Shown here: piece by piece, positions 35,683 to 44,025 of the stretch
Position numbering within the stretch: position 1 is the stretch's first letter
How the letters are laid out: every line of letters begins with the position of its first letter
NCBI GenBank assembly: GCA_040119125.1
Contig: JBEDTR010000004.1
Span: 1 to 64,000, forward strand
Reading direction: 5' to 3'
Source: Pacificitalea sp040119125
GTDB lineage: Bacteria; Pseudomonadota; Alphaproteobacteria; Rhodobacterales; Rhodobacteraceae
Length of the DNA stretch: 64,000 nucleotides
Program-made: the position numbers and the translations under genes
The notes under the pieces: model-generated
The model's input: the letters and a program-made list of their open reading frames with translations, nothing else
Told to the model about the DNA's origin: nothing
Database searches by the model: none

Positions 35683-36855
35683 ATGACCTTTGACGAGATG
35701 ATCGACCGCCGTGGCACCCATTGCTCGAAATGGGACATGATGGAGCCGCTTTACGGCGTCTCGCCCGACGATGGCATCGCAATGTGGGTGGCCGATATGG
35801 ATTTCCGCCCCCCCGCCTGCGTGACCAAAGCGCTGGCCGCGATGGTCGATCACGGGGTCTACGGCTATTTTGGCGATGACGCCGCCTATCTGGAGGCCGT
35901 GCGCTGGTGGTCCACCGAACGCCACGGCTGGACCCCGGATCGCGAGGCGATCTTTACCACGCATGGGTTGGTGAATGGCACGGGCATGTGCGTCGATGCT
36001 TTCACCCGTCCGGGCGATGGCGTGGTGCTGCTGACGCCGGTCTATCATGCCTTTGCCCGCACCATCCGCGCGGCGGAGCGCGAGGTCGTGGAATGCGAAT
36101 TGGCCCGTGACGCCGAAGGTATCTATCAGCTCGACATCGCGGCATGGGATGCGCAGATGACCGGCACGGAAACGATGCTGATCCTGTGCTCGCCGCATAA
36201 TCCCGGCGGTCGCGTCTGGACCCCGGCGGAACTGCGCGAGATCGCGGATTTCGCCATCCGGCATGACCTGATCCTTGTCTCGGATGAGATCCATCAGGAT
36301 CTGCTGATGCCCGGCCACACCCATACCCCGATGGTAAAGGTCGAGGGCATTGAAGATCGCCTTGTGGTGATGACCGCGGCGACCAAGACGTTCAACATCG
36401 CCGGTGCCCATATCGGCAATGTCATCGTCGCCGATCCCGCCCTGCGCGCGCGTTTCGCCAAGCGGATGTCGGGCTTGGGCATTTCGCCCAATTCTTTCGG
36501 GCTGCACATGGTCACCGCCGCCTATTCCCCCGAAGGCGCGGCATGGGTCGATGAGCTTTGCACCTACCTCGACGGCAACCGGCGGCTGTTCGATGCCGGG
36601 ATCAACGCCATTCCCGGTCTGCGCTCCATGCCGCTGGAGGGCACCTATCTGGCATGGGTCGATTTTGCCGGGGCGGGCATGGATCAGGCCGAAGCGCTGC
36701 GCCGCGTGCAGGATGAGGCCCGCATCGTCGTCAATCACGGCGAGACCTTCGGCAAGGGGGGCGAAAGCTTCCTGCGGTTTAACCTCGCCACGCCCCGCGT
36801 GCGGGTGGAAGATGCCGTGGCCCGCATGCAGGCGGCCTTTGCCGATCTGCAGTAA
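35683..36855 (+). CDS. PatB/MalY-type PLP-dependent C-S lyase or aminotransferase
   Basis: 390 residues of fold-type I. The N-terminal RGTHCSKWDMMEPLYGVSPDDGIAMWVADMDF, SPHNPGGRVWT, and the PLP Lys motif TAATKTFNIAG mark the MalY/PatB branch, which includes cystathionine beta-lyases. It is likely involved in methionine or cysteine metabolism. AGGAG precedes ATG 35683 with 6-nt spacing; ATG 35677 is the alternative. It diverges from def. Confidence 0.9.
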   Translation: MTFDEMIDRRGTHCSKWDMMEPLYGVSPDDGIAMWVADMDFRPPACVTKALAAMVDHGVYGYFGDDAAYLEAVRWWSTERHGWTPDREAIFTTHGLVNGTGMCVDAFTRPGDGVVLLTPVYHAFARTIRAAEREVVECELARDAEGIYQLDIAAWDAQMTGTETMLILCSPHNPGGRVWTPAELREIADFAIRHDLILVSDEIHQDLLMPGHTHTPMVKVEGIEDRLVVMTAATKTFNIAGAHIGNVIVADPALRARFAKRMSGLGISPNSFGLHMVTAAYSPEGAAWVDELCTYLDGNRRLFDAGINAIPGLRSMPLEGTYLAWVDFAGAGMDQAEALRRVQDEARIVVNHGETFGKGGESFLRFNLATPRVRVEDAVARMQAAFADLQ

Positions 36856-36891
36856 CCCCTGCTCTTAACGCCCGCCTGCGGGTTGTCGCGT

Positions 36892-37665
36892 CTAGTGCTG
36901 GGTGCCGTCCACCGGCTCCAGCCTGACGCGGCCCCGCTCCGGGTCCAGCAGCCAGACCTCGCGCCCCGGCGCGATCACCGCCACCGATAGCGGCCCGCCA
37001 AACGCCGCGCCGCTGTCGAGGTTCAGGTGGTTGCCGTAATGCGTCGCCCGCTCCACCGGAGTGTGGCCATGCACGATCAGCGCGCCAAAATCGGCGTCAC
37101 TGTCCAGAAAGCCTTTTCTGATCCACACCAGATCTTCCTCCGTCTGTTGGTCCAGCGGCACGCCCGCGCGCACCCCGGCGTGGACACAGAGCGCCGCGCC
37201 CCAGCCGGTGCCTTCGCCCCATGTCAGCGGCAGATTGCGCAGGAAATCCGTGTGGGCCTGCGGCACCTTGGCCTGCGCGTCGGCGTGGATTTCCGCCACA
37301 TCGCGATCCGGGCTTGCATCGACCCCATAGGACGCCAGCGTTTCGCTGCCGCCCAGCTTGTAATGCAGCCAGTCCAGATCGTCGCGCAGGCCTGGGTCAT
37401 CCAGCCGCGCCTCGTCCAAAAACCGCTCCATCATCCGGTCGTGATTGCCCTTGATGGTGACCCAAGGCTCCCCCGCTGCATGGCCCCGCACCAAATGTTC
37501 GACCACGCCGCAGCTGTCGGGCCCGCGATCCACCAGATCGCCCAGATGCACCACGGGCGTATCGGCGGCCATGCCGTGCCGGGCGCGGTCCTCCGCGATC
37601 AGCGCATGCGCGTCTTGCAGCAGCGCCAACTGCCCGTGAATGTCGCCCATCGCGTAGAATGTCAT
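36892..37665 (-). CDS. Metallophosphatase (serine/threonine phosphatase-like)
   Basis: 257 residues. The GDIHGQ, HLGDLVDRGPDS, KGNHDRM and later HGHTPVE motifs form a complete dinuclear calcineurin-type active site. Such proteins include PrpA-like phosphatases and diadenosine tetraphosphatases (ApaH). Conserved length favours the PP1-like bacterial phosphatase group. It is convergent with the PatB-like gene. The substrate cannot be told. Confidence 0.88.
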   Translation of the reverse strand: MTFYAMGDIHGQLALLQDAHALIAEDRARHGMAADTPVVHLGDLVDRGPDSCGVVEHLVRGHAAGEPWVTIKGNHDRMMERFLDEARLDDPGLRDDLDWLHYKLGGSETLASYGVDASPDRDVAEIHADAQAKVPQAHTDFLRNLPLTWGEGTGWGAALCVHAGVRAGVPLDQQTEEDLVWIRKGFLDSDADFGALIVHGHTPVERATHYGNHLNLDSGAAFGGPLSVAVIAPGREVWLLDPERGRVRLEPVDGTQH

Positions 37666-37981
37666 ATGCGGTCCTTCATCCTGTCTCAGTGAAACTGTCG
37701 GTCAGTCCTGTCCGGATGGAAACCCCGCCGGGGCCAAAAGGGTTGCGAAGTCCTGACCACCCGGCGCGTTGCGCAGGGCCTCAGGTCGCGCGAGCGGGCA
37801 GGGGATAAGGCGCTGTTTTGCCGGCGGAACCGCTCTGCGCGCGTATTAACCCGATCTTATAGTTGTTTCGCGTGCGAAACATTTGCCCCTAGCTGCGCAC
37901 GCAATTCAGCGTTCGGCGCAACACTGCTTTGGCCGGGTCAAAAACCAACCGCCCCCGACCAAGGCAAAGCCGCGAGGATGC
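37666..37981. other. Gene-free region upstream of the phosphatase
   Basis: About 316 bp with only spurious short frames, ending at a REP-like element (next entry). The A/T-richer run near 37840-37890 may hold promoter elements for the phosphatase. Nothing further is called. Confidence 0.4.
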
Positions 37982-38020
37982 GCGCCTGCCTGTCCCCACG
38001 GGCTGGCGCTTGGACATCTC
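37982..38020. repeat. Dispersed copy of the 32.6-33.1 kb repeat motif
   Basis: 39 bp starting GCGCCTGCCTGTCCCC share the hairpin stem and downstream CTGGCGCTT core of the tandem block, with several substitutions. It lies at the 3' end of the ABC exporter gene. It shows the tandem unit is a member of a dispersed, REP-like family. Confidence 0.75.
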
Positions 38021-38038
38021 GCGAAGGCGCATCGGCAC

Positions 38039-39883
38039 CTATTCCGCCGCGCGGTCGTCCTGCTCTTCGGCGCCCAGAAACCCGCCCGATTGCCGGGCCC
38101 AGTAGCGCGCGTATAGCCCATCGGCCGCCAGCAACTCGTCATGAGTGCCATCCTCGACGATGCGGCCCTGATCCAGCACGATGATCCGGTCCATCCGCGC
38201 AATGGTCGACAGGCGGTGCGCGATGGCCAGCACGGTCTTGCCCACCATCACCCGGTCCAGCGCCGATTGAATCTGTGCCTCCACCTCGCTGTCCAGCGCG
38301 CTTGTCGCTTCGTCCAGCACAAGGATCGGCGCGTCTTTCAGGATCGCGCGGGCGAGCGCCACGCGCTGACGCTGCCCACCCGACAGGCGCACGCCGCGCT
38401 CGCCCAGATGCGCCTCATAGCCGGTGCGCCCGGCGAAATCCTCCAACTCACAGATGAAACCATGCGCCTCGGCACTGCGCGTGGCCTCGATCATCTGATC
38501 GTCAGTGGCATCCGGGCGGCCATATTTCACGTTGTCGCGGGCGGAGCGGTTGAACATCGCGGTTTCCTGCGTGACCATGCCGATCTGGCGCCGCAGGCTT
38601 TCTTGGGTCAGATCGCGGATGTCATGGCCGTCGATGCGGATCGCGCCGGCCTCGGTGTCGTAGAGCCGCAGCAGAAGCGACACGAGCGTGGATTTCCCCG
38701 CACCCGATGCCCCGACGATCCCGCATTTCTGCCCCGGCTCCAACGTCAGGGAAATGTCGTGCACCCCGCCGCTGCGCCGCCCATAGGCAAAGCCCACATT
38801 CTCGAAACTGACCCGCCCGTCGGCGCGCGCCAGATCCAGTGCGCCGGACCGGTCGGTCAGGCTGTGCGGCGGGGTCAGGGTGTTCATGCCGTCCTCGACC
38901 TCGCCCAGACTGGAATAGATCCCCAGCAGCGCGAAACTGACCCAGCCGGTCATCTGCGCAATGCGGATCGCGATCGTGCCAGCGGCGGCGATCTGCCCCG
39001 CGCTGGCCCCGCCGTTCGACCACAACAGAAGCGTGCCGCCGATCAGCAGCACCGGCAGGAACCCTGCCAGCGTCATTAGCGCAAACCGGAACGCCGTCGA
39101 CATCCGCCCCATATGGATCACCCGGTCTCGAAACCGCGCCATCGCGGTCAGCGCGGATCGGTCCTCATGGTCGGAATGGGCAAAGAGCTTGACGGTTTTG
39201 ATATTGGTAATCGTGTCCACGACCTGTCCCGACACCATCGCCCGCGCGCCGGCGCGGTCCTTGGCGCGGATGCGGATGCGCGGCAGGAAATAGCGCATCA
39301 GCCCCAGATAGCCCGCCGTCCAAAGCGCCAGCACCACCGCCACCCGCCAGTCAATCGCGCCCAGCAGGAACACCGCACCAAAGATCGAGGCCAGCGCAAA
39401 GAACACAACATTGATGATCTCCGACACGACTTCGGTCACGGCGCGCGAACATTGCATCTGCTTTTGCGCGATGCGCCCGGCGAAATCATTGTCGAAATAG
39501 GTCACCGCCTGTCCCATCGTCCAGCGGTGCAGCCGCGACAGAACCAGCGGATTGATATTGGGCTGGATCACCAGCGCATTGGCGCCGGTCGCAATCCCCG
39601 CCAGCACCGGCCTTAGCACGATGAAGAAGGCCGAGATGCCGATGATCAGCCATATATGTTCGCGAAAGAACGCCTCCGGCCCGGCCTCCAGCGCGGTGTC
39701 GATCACGGTGCCCAGCAGTGCGGCGGCGACCACTTCCAGCGTGCCGACAAGGCTCGACAGCAGGCCCGCAGCCAGCAACACCGGCATCGCCCCTTTCAGG
39801 CACCACAGCAGAAACGCGGCCAAGGTGCGCGGCGGGGCGCCGTCGGCGGGGCGGAAGGCATCGATGATTTCGGTCGGTTTCAT
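38039..39883 (-). CDS. ABC exporter, fused permease-ATPase
   Basis: 614 residues: six transmembrane helices (about 20-330) followed by an ATPase with GIVGASGAGKSTLVSL, signature RLSGGQRQRVALARA and Walker B ILVLDEATSALD. The MsbA/multidrug-type half transporter forms a homodimer that exports lipids, peptides or drugs. No dedicated partner is next to it. A REP-like element follows its stop. Substrate is unknown. Confidence 0.92.
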   Translation of the reverse strand: MKPTEIIDAFRPADGAPPRTLAAFLLWCLKGAMPVLLAAGLLSSLVGTLEVVAAALLGTVIDTALEAGPEAFFREHIWLIIGISAFFIVLRPVLAGIATGANALVIQPNINPLVLSRLHRWTMGQAVTYFDNDFAGRIAQKQMQCSRAVTEVVSEIINVVFFALASIFGAVFLLGAIDWRVAVVLALWTAGYLGLMRYFLPRIRIRAKDRAGARAMVSGQVVDTITNIKTVKLFAHSDHEDRSALTAMARFRDRVIHMGRMSTAFRFALMTLAGFLPVLLIGGTLLLWSNGGASAGQIAAAGTIAIRIAQMTGWVSFALLGIYSSLGEVEDGMNTLTPPHSLTDRSGALDLARADGRVSFENVGFAYGRRSGGVHDISLTLEPGQKCGIVGASGAGKSTLVSLLLRLYDTEAGAIRIDGHDIRDLTQESLRRQIGMVTQETAMFNRSARDNVKYGRPDATDDQMIEATRSAEAHGFICELEDFAGRTGYEAHLGERGVRLSGGQRQRVALARAILKDAPILVLDEATSALDSEVEAQIQSALDRVMVGKTVLAIAHRLSTIARMDRIIVLDQGRIVEDGTHDELLAADGLYARYWARQSGGFLGAEEQDDRAAE

Positions 39884-40252
39884 GGGCGGCTCGTTTCAGA
39901 CAGGCGGGCCGCATCGGGCGGCGGAGAAAGGCAGCGGCATAAGGTGCCACAAAGGGAGCGCAGTCCTGCGGACATGCGAAAACGACGGTCTGGGCAGCAG
40001 CGCGCGGGGCTGGCGGCGCCGGGGGTAAGATGGCCCGGCGGGGCTGGCAACGCGTGATACGGGCGCGGGCGGCGGCTCCGTCGTGGGGGCGCGGGCGGGC
40101 GCGGGGGTCGCCCCCGATCTTGCTCACCCGATCTAGCGCTTCCGACTTAGCACGGCGCGCGGCAATTGGAACGCCCTTGGGGCAATGTCCCGGCGCGCGC
40201 CATCCGGGGCGGAACGGCGCGCGCGGCTGTCATTTCGGCGTTGAGTTCCGGC
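39884..40252. other. GC-rich gene-free stretch
   Basis: 369 bp between the exporter start and the I78-like gene. Extremely G/C-rich with C/G runs at 40090-40130 that can fold weakly. I see no gene, repeat or convincing promoter. Confidence 0.4.
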
Positions 40253-40606
40253 TCAGCCGCAGGCGACGCGCGTGATCGTGCCGTAGCCGTCCGTATGGAA
40301 ATTCACCCGGCGCGGATTGTATTCCTGCGTCACGATATCGTCGGGTTTGACGACGCGGTAGGTGCGGTCCAGTCCGATCGTGGGGATCACGGCGGTGGTC
40401 TGGCCGACATAGGGCCGCACAAGATCGAGCTGGCACAGATCGGGTTCACGCTCGACCAGCGGATCACCGACCGGCACAGATGCCACGGGGTTCACGATCT
40501 CGGGCGTTTCGGGCACCGGGGGAATGGCGGGCCCGCAGGCCGCCATCAACGTCAGGGAAACCCCGGCGATCATCAGCTTCGGCATGCGCATCGGCATTGG
40601 TTTCAT
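40253..40606 (-). CDS. Lipoprotein with I78-type protease-inhibitor domain
   Basis: 117 residues. A signal peptide ends in the lipobox TLMAAC (about 20-24). The remainder carries the I78 inhibitor pattern: LCQLDLVRPYVGQTTAVIP, YRVVKPDDIVTQEYNPRRVNF and the terminal RVACG. It is predicted to be membrane-anchored and may inhibit serine proteases. It diverges from the alcohol dehydrogenase gene. Functional role in this species is inferred from family only. Confidence 0.82.
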   Translation of the reverse strand: MKPMPMRMPKLMIAGVSLTLMAACGPAIPPVPETPEIVNPVASVPVGDPLVEREPDLCQLDLVRPYVGQTTAVIPTIGLDRTYRVVKPDDIVTQEYNPRRVNFHTDGYGTITRVACG

Positions 40607-40676
40607 ACCTCGCTAGTTGCATTTCCGGACCCGTTCGGCCACGGTTTCGGCGGCATCCTATCCGGAGGAAATTGAA

Positions 40677-41807
40677 ATGAAAACGCGCGCTGCTGTCGCG
40701 ATCAAGGCTGGCAGTAAACTCGAGGTGATGGACGTCAACCTTGAAGGTCCCCGCCCCGGCGAAGTGCTGGTCGAGATCAAGGCCACCGGCATCTGCCATA
40801 CCGATGAATTCACCCTGTCGGGCGCCGATCCCGAAGGCCTGTTTCCCGCGATTCTAGGCCATGAGGGCGCGGGCGTGGTGATGGAGGTGGGCGCCGGTGT
40901 GACCAGCCTGAAACCCGGCGATCATGTGATCCCGCTTTACACGCCGGAATGTCGGCAATGCCCGTCCTGCCTGAGCCAGAAGACGAACCTCTGCACCTCG
41001 ATCCGGGGCACGCAGGGCCAAGGGCTGATGCCTGATGGGACCAGCCGGTTTTCCACGCTCGATGGCGATCCGATCCTGCATTACATGGGCTGCTCGACCT
41101 TCTCGAACCACACGGTCCTGCCCGAAATTGCACTGGCGAAAGTGCGCGAGGACGCGCCCTTCGACAAGATCTGCTATATCGGCTGCGGCGTCACCACCGG
41201 TATCGGCGCCGTCATCAACACCGCCAAGGTCGAGGTCGGCGCCAAGGCGGTGGTTTTCGGTCTGGGCGGCATCGGTCTGAACGTCATTCAGGGCCTGCGT
41301 CTGGCAGGCGCGGACATGATTATCGGCGTCGATCTGAACAACGACAAAAAGGAATGGGGCGAGCGGTTCGGTATGACCCATTTCGTCAACCCCTCCGAGA
41401 TCGGCGAAGATCTGGTGCCCTATCTGGTCAATCTGACCAAGACGCCTTTCGATCAGATCGGCGGCGCGGATTATTCGTTCGACTGCACCGGCAATGTGAA
41501 GGTGATGCGCGACGCGCTGGAATGCACTCATCGCGGTTGGGGCCAGTCCATCGTCATCGGTGTGGCCCCGGCTGGCGCCGAGATCGCGACACGTCCGTTC
41601 CAGCTGGTCACCGGGCGGACTTGGAAGGGCACGGCCTTTGGCGGTGCACGGGGGCGCACGGATGTGCCGCAGATCGTGGATTGGTACATGGACGGCAAGA
41701 TCGAGATCGATCCGATGATCACCCACACGCTGAGCCTAGACGAGATCAACAAGGGGTTTGATCTGATGCATGCGGGCGAGTCGATCCGGAGTGTCGTGGT
41801 CTATTGA
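40677..41807 (+). CDS. S-(hydroxymethyl)glutathione dehydrogenase, class III alcohol dehydrogenase
   Basis: 376 residues, classic class III length. Catalytic zinc ligands (GICHTDEFTLSG, GHEGAG) and the four structural zinc Cys ECRQCPSCLSQKTNLC are present, with Rossmann GLGGIGL. It oxidises S-hydroxymethylglutathione formed from formaldehyde, and also reduces S-nitrosoglutathione. GGAGGA precedes ATG 40677. Its partner S-formylglutathione hydrolase is encoded at 45038-45868. Confidence 0.97.
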   Translation: MKTRAAVAIKAGSKLEVMDVNLEGPRPGEVLVEIKATGICHTDEFTLSGADPEGLFPAILGHEGAGVVMEVGAGVTSLKPGDHVIPLYTPECRQCPSCLSQKTNLCTSIRGTQGQGLMPDGTSRFSTLDGDPILHYMGCSTFSNHTVLPEIALAKVREDAPFDKICYIGCGVTTGIGAVINTAKVEVGAKAVVFGLGGIGLNVIQGLRLAGADMIIGVDLNNDKKEWGERFGMTHFVNPSEIGEDLVPYLVNLTKTPFDQIGGADYSFDCTGNVKVMRDALECTHRGWGQSIVIGVAPAGAEIATRPFQLVTGRTWKGTAFGGARGRTDVPQIVDWYMDGKIEIDPMITHTLSLDEINKGFDLMHAGESIRSVVVY

Positions 41808-41821
41808 CCGCGCAAGCGATC

Positions 41822-41851
41822 CCCGGCCTGCCGCCACGGTGGCGGGCCGGG
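41822..41851 (+). terminator. Hairpin after the class III ADH
   Basis: Two 6-bp G/C stems with a 3-nt bulge lie 14 nt after the ADH stop. No T run follows. It may end the ADH transcript or merely structure the leader of the next gene. Confidence 0.45.
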
Positions 41852-41909
41852 ACACTGGCCCTCATGACCCAACTGGGGCATGGAGGCGAAAATAGCGAAA
41901 GGCCCCCTG

Positions 41910-42629
41910 ATGGAACGCTCGACCGCCCCTCTTCTTGCCGTGCTGATCGATGCGGACAACACCTCGCCGCGCTGGTGCAAGGCGATCTTTGACGAGATCG
42001 CGTCGCTGGGCGAAGCCTCGGTGCGCCGGGTCTATGGGGATTTTTCCAGCCAGCAGATGAACGGCTGGAACAAGGTGCAGGCGGAGTTTGGTCTGGTGCC
42101 GCATCACCAGCCGGCGAATACGGTGGGCAAGAACGCGTCCGACATCGCGCTGGTCATTGATGCGATGGACCTGATGCATTCGGGGCGGTTCGATGCCTTC
42201 GTTCTGGTGTCCTCGGACAGTGATTTCACCCGTCTGGCCAGTCGCGTGCGCGAACAGGGTCTGGATGTGTTCGGCATCGGCGCGGCTAAGACGCCCGGCG
42301 CGTTCCGCAAGGCCTGCAAGCGGTTCATCTTTCTCGAAAATCTGGCCGATAGCGAAGATAAGGACAAGCCGAGCGAAACCACCGAGCGCCCCGCAGGTCG
42401 CAACCCCAATGAGGCGCGCGACATGATCCTGAAGGCGATGGACAGCATCGATCAAGACGACGATTGGTATACGCTGGGCCAGCTGGGGCAGTTCATCGTG
42501 GCCTCGAACCCGGATTTCGACACCCGGACCTATGGCAAGAAGAAGCTGAGCGATCTGGTGCAGGACATCAAGATTTTCGAGACCAAGCGCGGGCCGGGCA
42601 ACCAGCTGTTGGTGCGGCGGCTGGACTGA
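41910..42629 (+). CDS. NYN (PIN-like) RNase with C-terminal LOTUS/OST-HTH domain
   Basis: 239 residues from ATG 41910. The NYN/LabA-type domain shows LLAVLIDADNTSPRWC (Asp clusters), GKNASDIALVIDAMDLM and VSSDSDFTRLASRVRE. The C-terminal third resembles an OST-HTH/LOTUS RNA-binding unit (DDWYTLGQLGQFI, TYGKKKLSDLVQD). Such proteins are probable RNA-processing nucleases. AAAGG lies 7 nt before 41910; ATG 41880 adds ten residues and is also possible. Target RNA unknown. Confidence 0.85.
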   Translation: MERSTAPLLAVLIDADNTSPRWCKAIFDEIASLGEASVRRVYGDFSSQQMNGWNKVQAEFGLVPHHQPANTVGKNASDIALVIDAMDLMHSGRFDAFVLVSSDSDFTRLASRVREQGLDVFGIGAAKTPGAFRKACKRFIFLENLADSEDKDKPSETTERPAGRNPNEARDMILKAMDSIDQDDDWYTLGQLGQFIVASNPDFDTRTYGKKKLSDLVQDIKIFETKRGPGNQLLVRRLD

Positions 42630-42659
42630 GCGCCTGCGCGGTCATTTACAGTTTGTTAA

Positions 42660-42675
42660 TTAAATTGATCTTAAC
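42660..42675 (+). promoter_or_regulatory. Exact CtrA-type box
   Basis: TTAA-N7-TTAAC, a complete match to the CtrA full-site consensus, lies in the gap between the convergent NYN and TetR genes. Two hairpins follow at 42701-42717 and 42722-42747. Nothing annotated reads downstream on the plus strand, so its target is unclear. Confidence 0.5.
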
Positions 42676-42794
42676 TGAGCCATGCCACGCACCGCTCCTC
42701 CCCGGTATGATGCCGGGTGGGGGACGGCGCGTGACGCGCCGCCGTCCGTCGAATGTTTACGAGTTAGGGACAGGGCCAATGGCCGCTTAGGGGA

Positions 42795-43442
42795 TCAGTG
42801 GCGGGCGGCGGACGCGGCATAGCGCGCGCAGAACATATCGACCGCGCCGTCGATCACGCGCCGGGCTTCTTCCGGGGTGAAACTGGTAGCGACCCCCATC
42901 AGGATGCGCGCGAAAATATCCGCTTTGCACAGCTCCGCGAACTGGTCGGCGGCCAGATCGAAATCCTCGATCTGGAATTCGCCGCGCTCGGTCGCGCAGC
43001 GCAGGTATTGACCCAACTGCTCGCGCACCAATTTCGGCCCGCATTCATAAAATTCATGCCCGAGCGTCGGGAAACGGTCGCTTTCGGCCACGCAAATGCG
43101 AAACACGTTGCGTCCGAAATCCGACAGAACGAAGCCCTGTAGCCGTTCGCCCACCAGCCGCAGCACCTGCCGGGGATCGGCGGTCTGGTCGATCTCATCC
43201 AGCGCGCCATCGGCCTGCTTGCGGCATTCGCAGGTGACGACCTCCATGAAAAGCCGCTCCTTGTCGGGGAAGTAGCTGTAGAGCGTCGCCTTGGACACGC
43301 CAGCCGTGCGGGCGATGTCATCGACGCTGGCGCCCTCGAACCCGTCTTGCATGAACACGCTGCGCGCGCCGTGGATCACCTGATCGTATTTCCGGCCCTT
43401 TTTGGGCTCTGGGGCGGGCGACCGCGCGGGCATTGTCATCAT
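42795..43442 (-). CDS. TetR-family transcriptional regulator
   Basis: 215 residues: N-terminal HTH (about 18-65; FEGASVDDIARTAGVSKATLYSYFPDKERLF) and an all-helical ligand domain like the YbiH/AcrR group. ATG at 43442 is preferred; a GTG at 43454 and ATG at 43439 are alternatives. An operator-like site lies upstream at 43487-43502, and related ones lie ahead of the small secreted protein. Ligand unknown; it likely represses itself and the neighbour. Confidence 0.87.
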   Translation of the reverse strand: MMTMPARSPAPEPKKGRKYDQVIHGARSVFMQDGFEGASVDDIARTAGVSKATLYSYFPDKERLFMEVVTCECRKQADGALDEIDQTADPRQVLRLVGERLQGFVLSDFGRNVFRICVAESDRFPTLGHEFYECGPKLVREQLGQYLRCATERGEFQIEDFDLAADQFAELCKADIFARILMGVATSFTPEEARRVIDGAVDMFCARYAASAARH

Positions 43443-43486
43443 GGGCTCTTTCACCGGGACTGGCGGTCAAACTTAGACCGTTCGGT

Positions 43487-43502
43487 TCAGTTGGCACAAG
43501 GC
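43487..43502. promoter_or_regulatory. Operator-like site upstream of the TetR gene
   Basis: ACCG-TT-CGGT palindrome extended by TCAGTT; on the minus strand it reads AACTGAACCGAACGGT. The AACCGAAC core recurs at 43812-43819 and, with one change, at 43875-43882. Confidence 0.5.
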
Positions 43503-43576
43503 ATCGCACGCAGATGTTTGCAGGACAGCGCGGCCATAAGTGCCTGCCCAATCGTGTCAGCCCGCCGTCGGCACGC

Positions 43577-43771
43577 TTACTTATCCAGCGGTTGCGCGCA
43601 GGCAGTGGGGGCGCAATCGCGGCTCACCGTGTCGGGCGCGGTGGTTTCGGTTTGGCTGGGGAAGGTCAGGTGCGGAATGTCGAGCGCGACGCCACCAAAG
43701 CCACCGGCAGCAGCAGGAAGAGCAGTGCAGGTCAGCGCGAATGTCGCGGCGAGGATCAGGTTACGGTTCAT
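43577..43771 (-). CDS. Small secreted protein, unknown
   Basis: 64 residues with a signal peptide (about 1-22, ALTCTALPAAA) and a short mature part containing GGVALDIPHLTFP and two Cys. No known fold is recognised. It is preceded by a TetR-like operator pair (43812-43828, 43868-43884) and is co-oriented with the TetR gene 134 nt downstream. Its regulation together with TetR suggests an envelope-stress or efflux-related role, which is only inference. Confidence 0.65.
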   Translation of the reverse strand: MNRNLILAATFALTCTALPAAAGGFGGVALDIPHLTFPSQTETTAPDTVSRDCAPTACAQPLDK

Positions 43772-43811
43772 GGTGAGTGCTCCGTTGTTGAGGGGCTTCG
43801 GCTCGAAAGTG

Positions 43812-43828
43812 AACCGAACTGTTTAGTT
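43812..43828. promoter_or_regulatory. Operator-like site upstream of the small secreted protein
   Basis: AACCGAACTGTTTAGTT contains AACT-N4-AGTT symmetry and the AACCGAAC core shared with the site ahead of the TetR gene. Confidence 0.45.
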
Positions 43829-43867
43829 TAATATGAGCCGAGGCGGCGAGTCTGCAAGGGCAAAATG

Positions 43868-43884
43868 AACTGATCGGTTCAGTT
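43868..43884. promoter_or_regulatory. Second operator-like palindrome of the TetR group
   Basis: Perfect AACTGA-N5-TCAGTT palindrome, 97 nt upstream of the small secreted protein start. Its right half CGGTTCAGTT is identical to 43493-43502. Confidence 0.5.
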
Positions 43885-44025
43885 TTTTTGACCTGTCATC
43901 TTAAGGTGTGATCCGAAGACAAAGAGCCGCGCCTTCTGGCGGGCGCGCAACAGGTCGCCGTTGCCTATAACGGCGCTGGTGCGGGGCTGCTTCCCGGCGC
44001 GCGGCGCACATGCTAGCAGCGGATC

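Noticed and set aside
42682..42822. 46-codon open frame as a gene
   Set aside because: Overlaps the TetR 3' end, lacks a convincing ribosome site and no homologue is recognisable; kept only as part of the CtrA-box observation.
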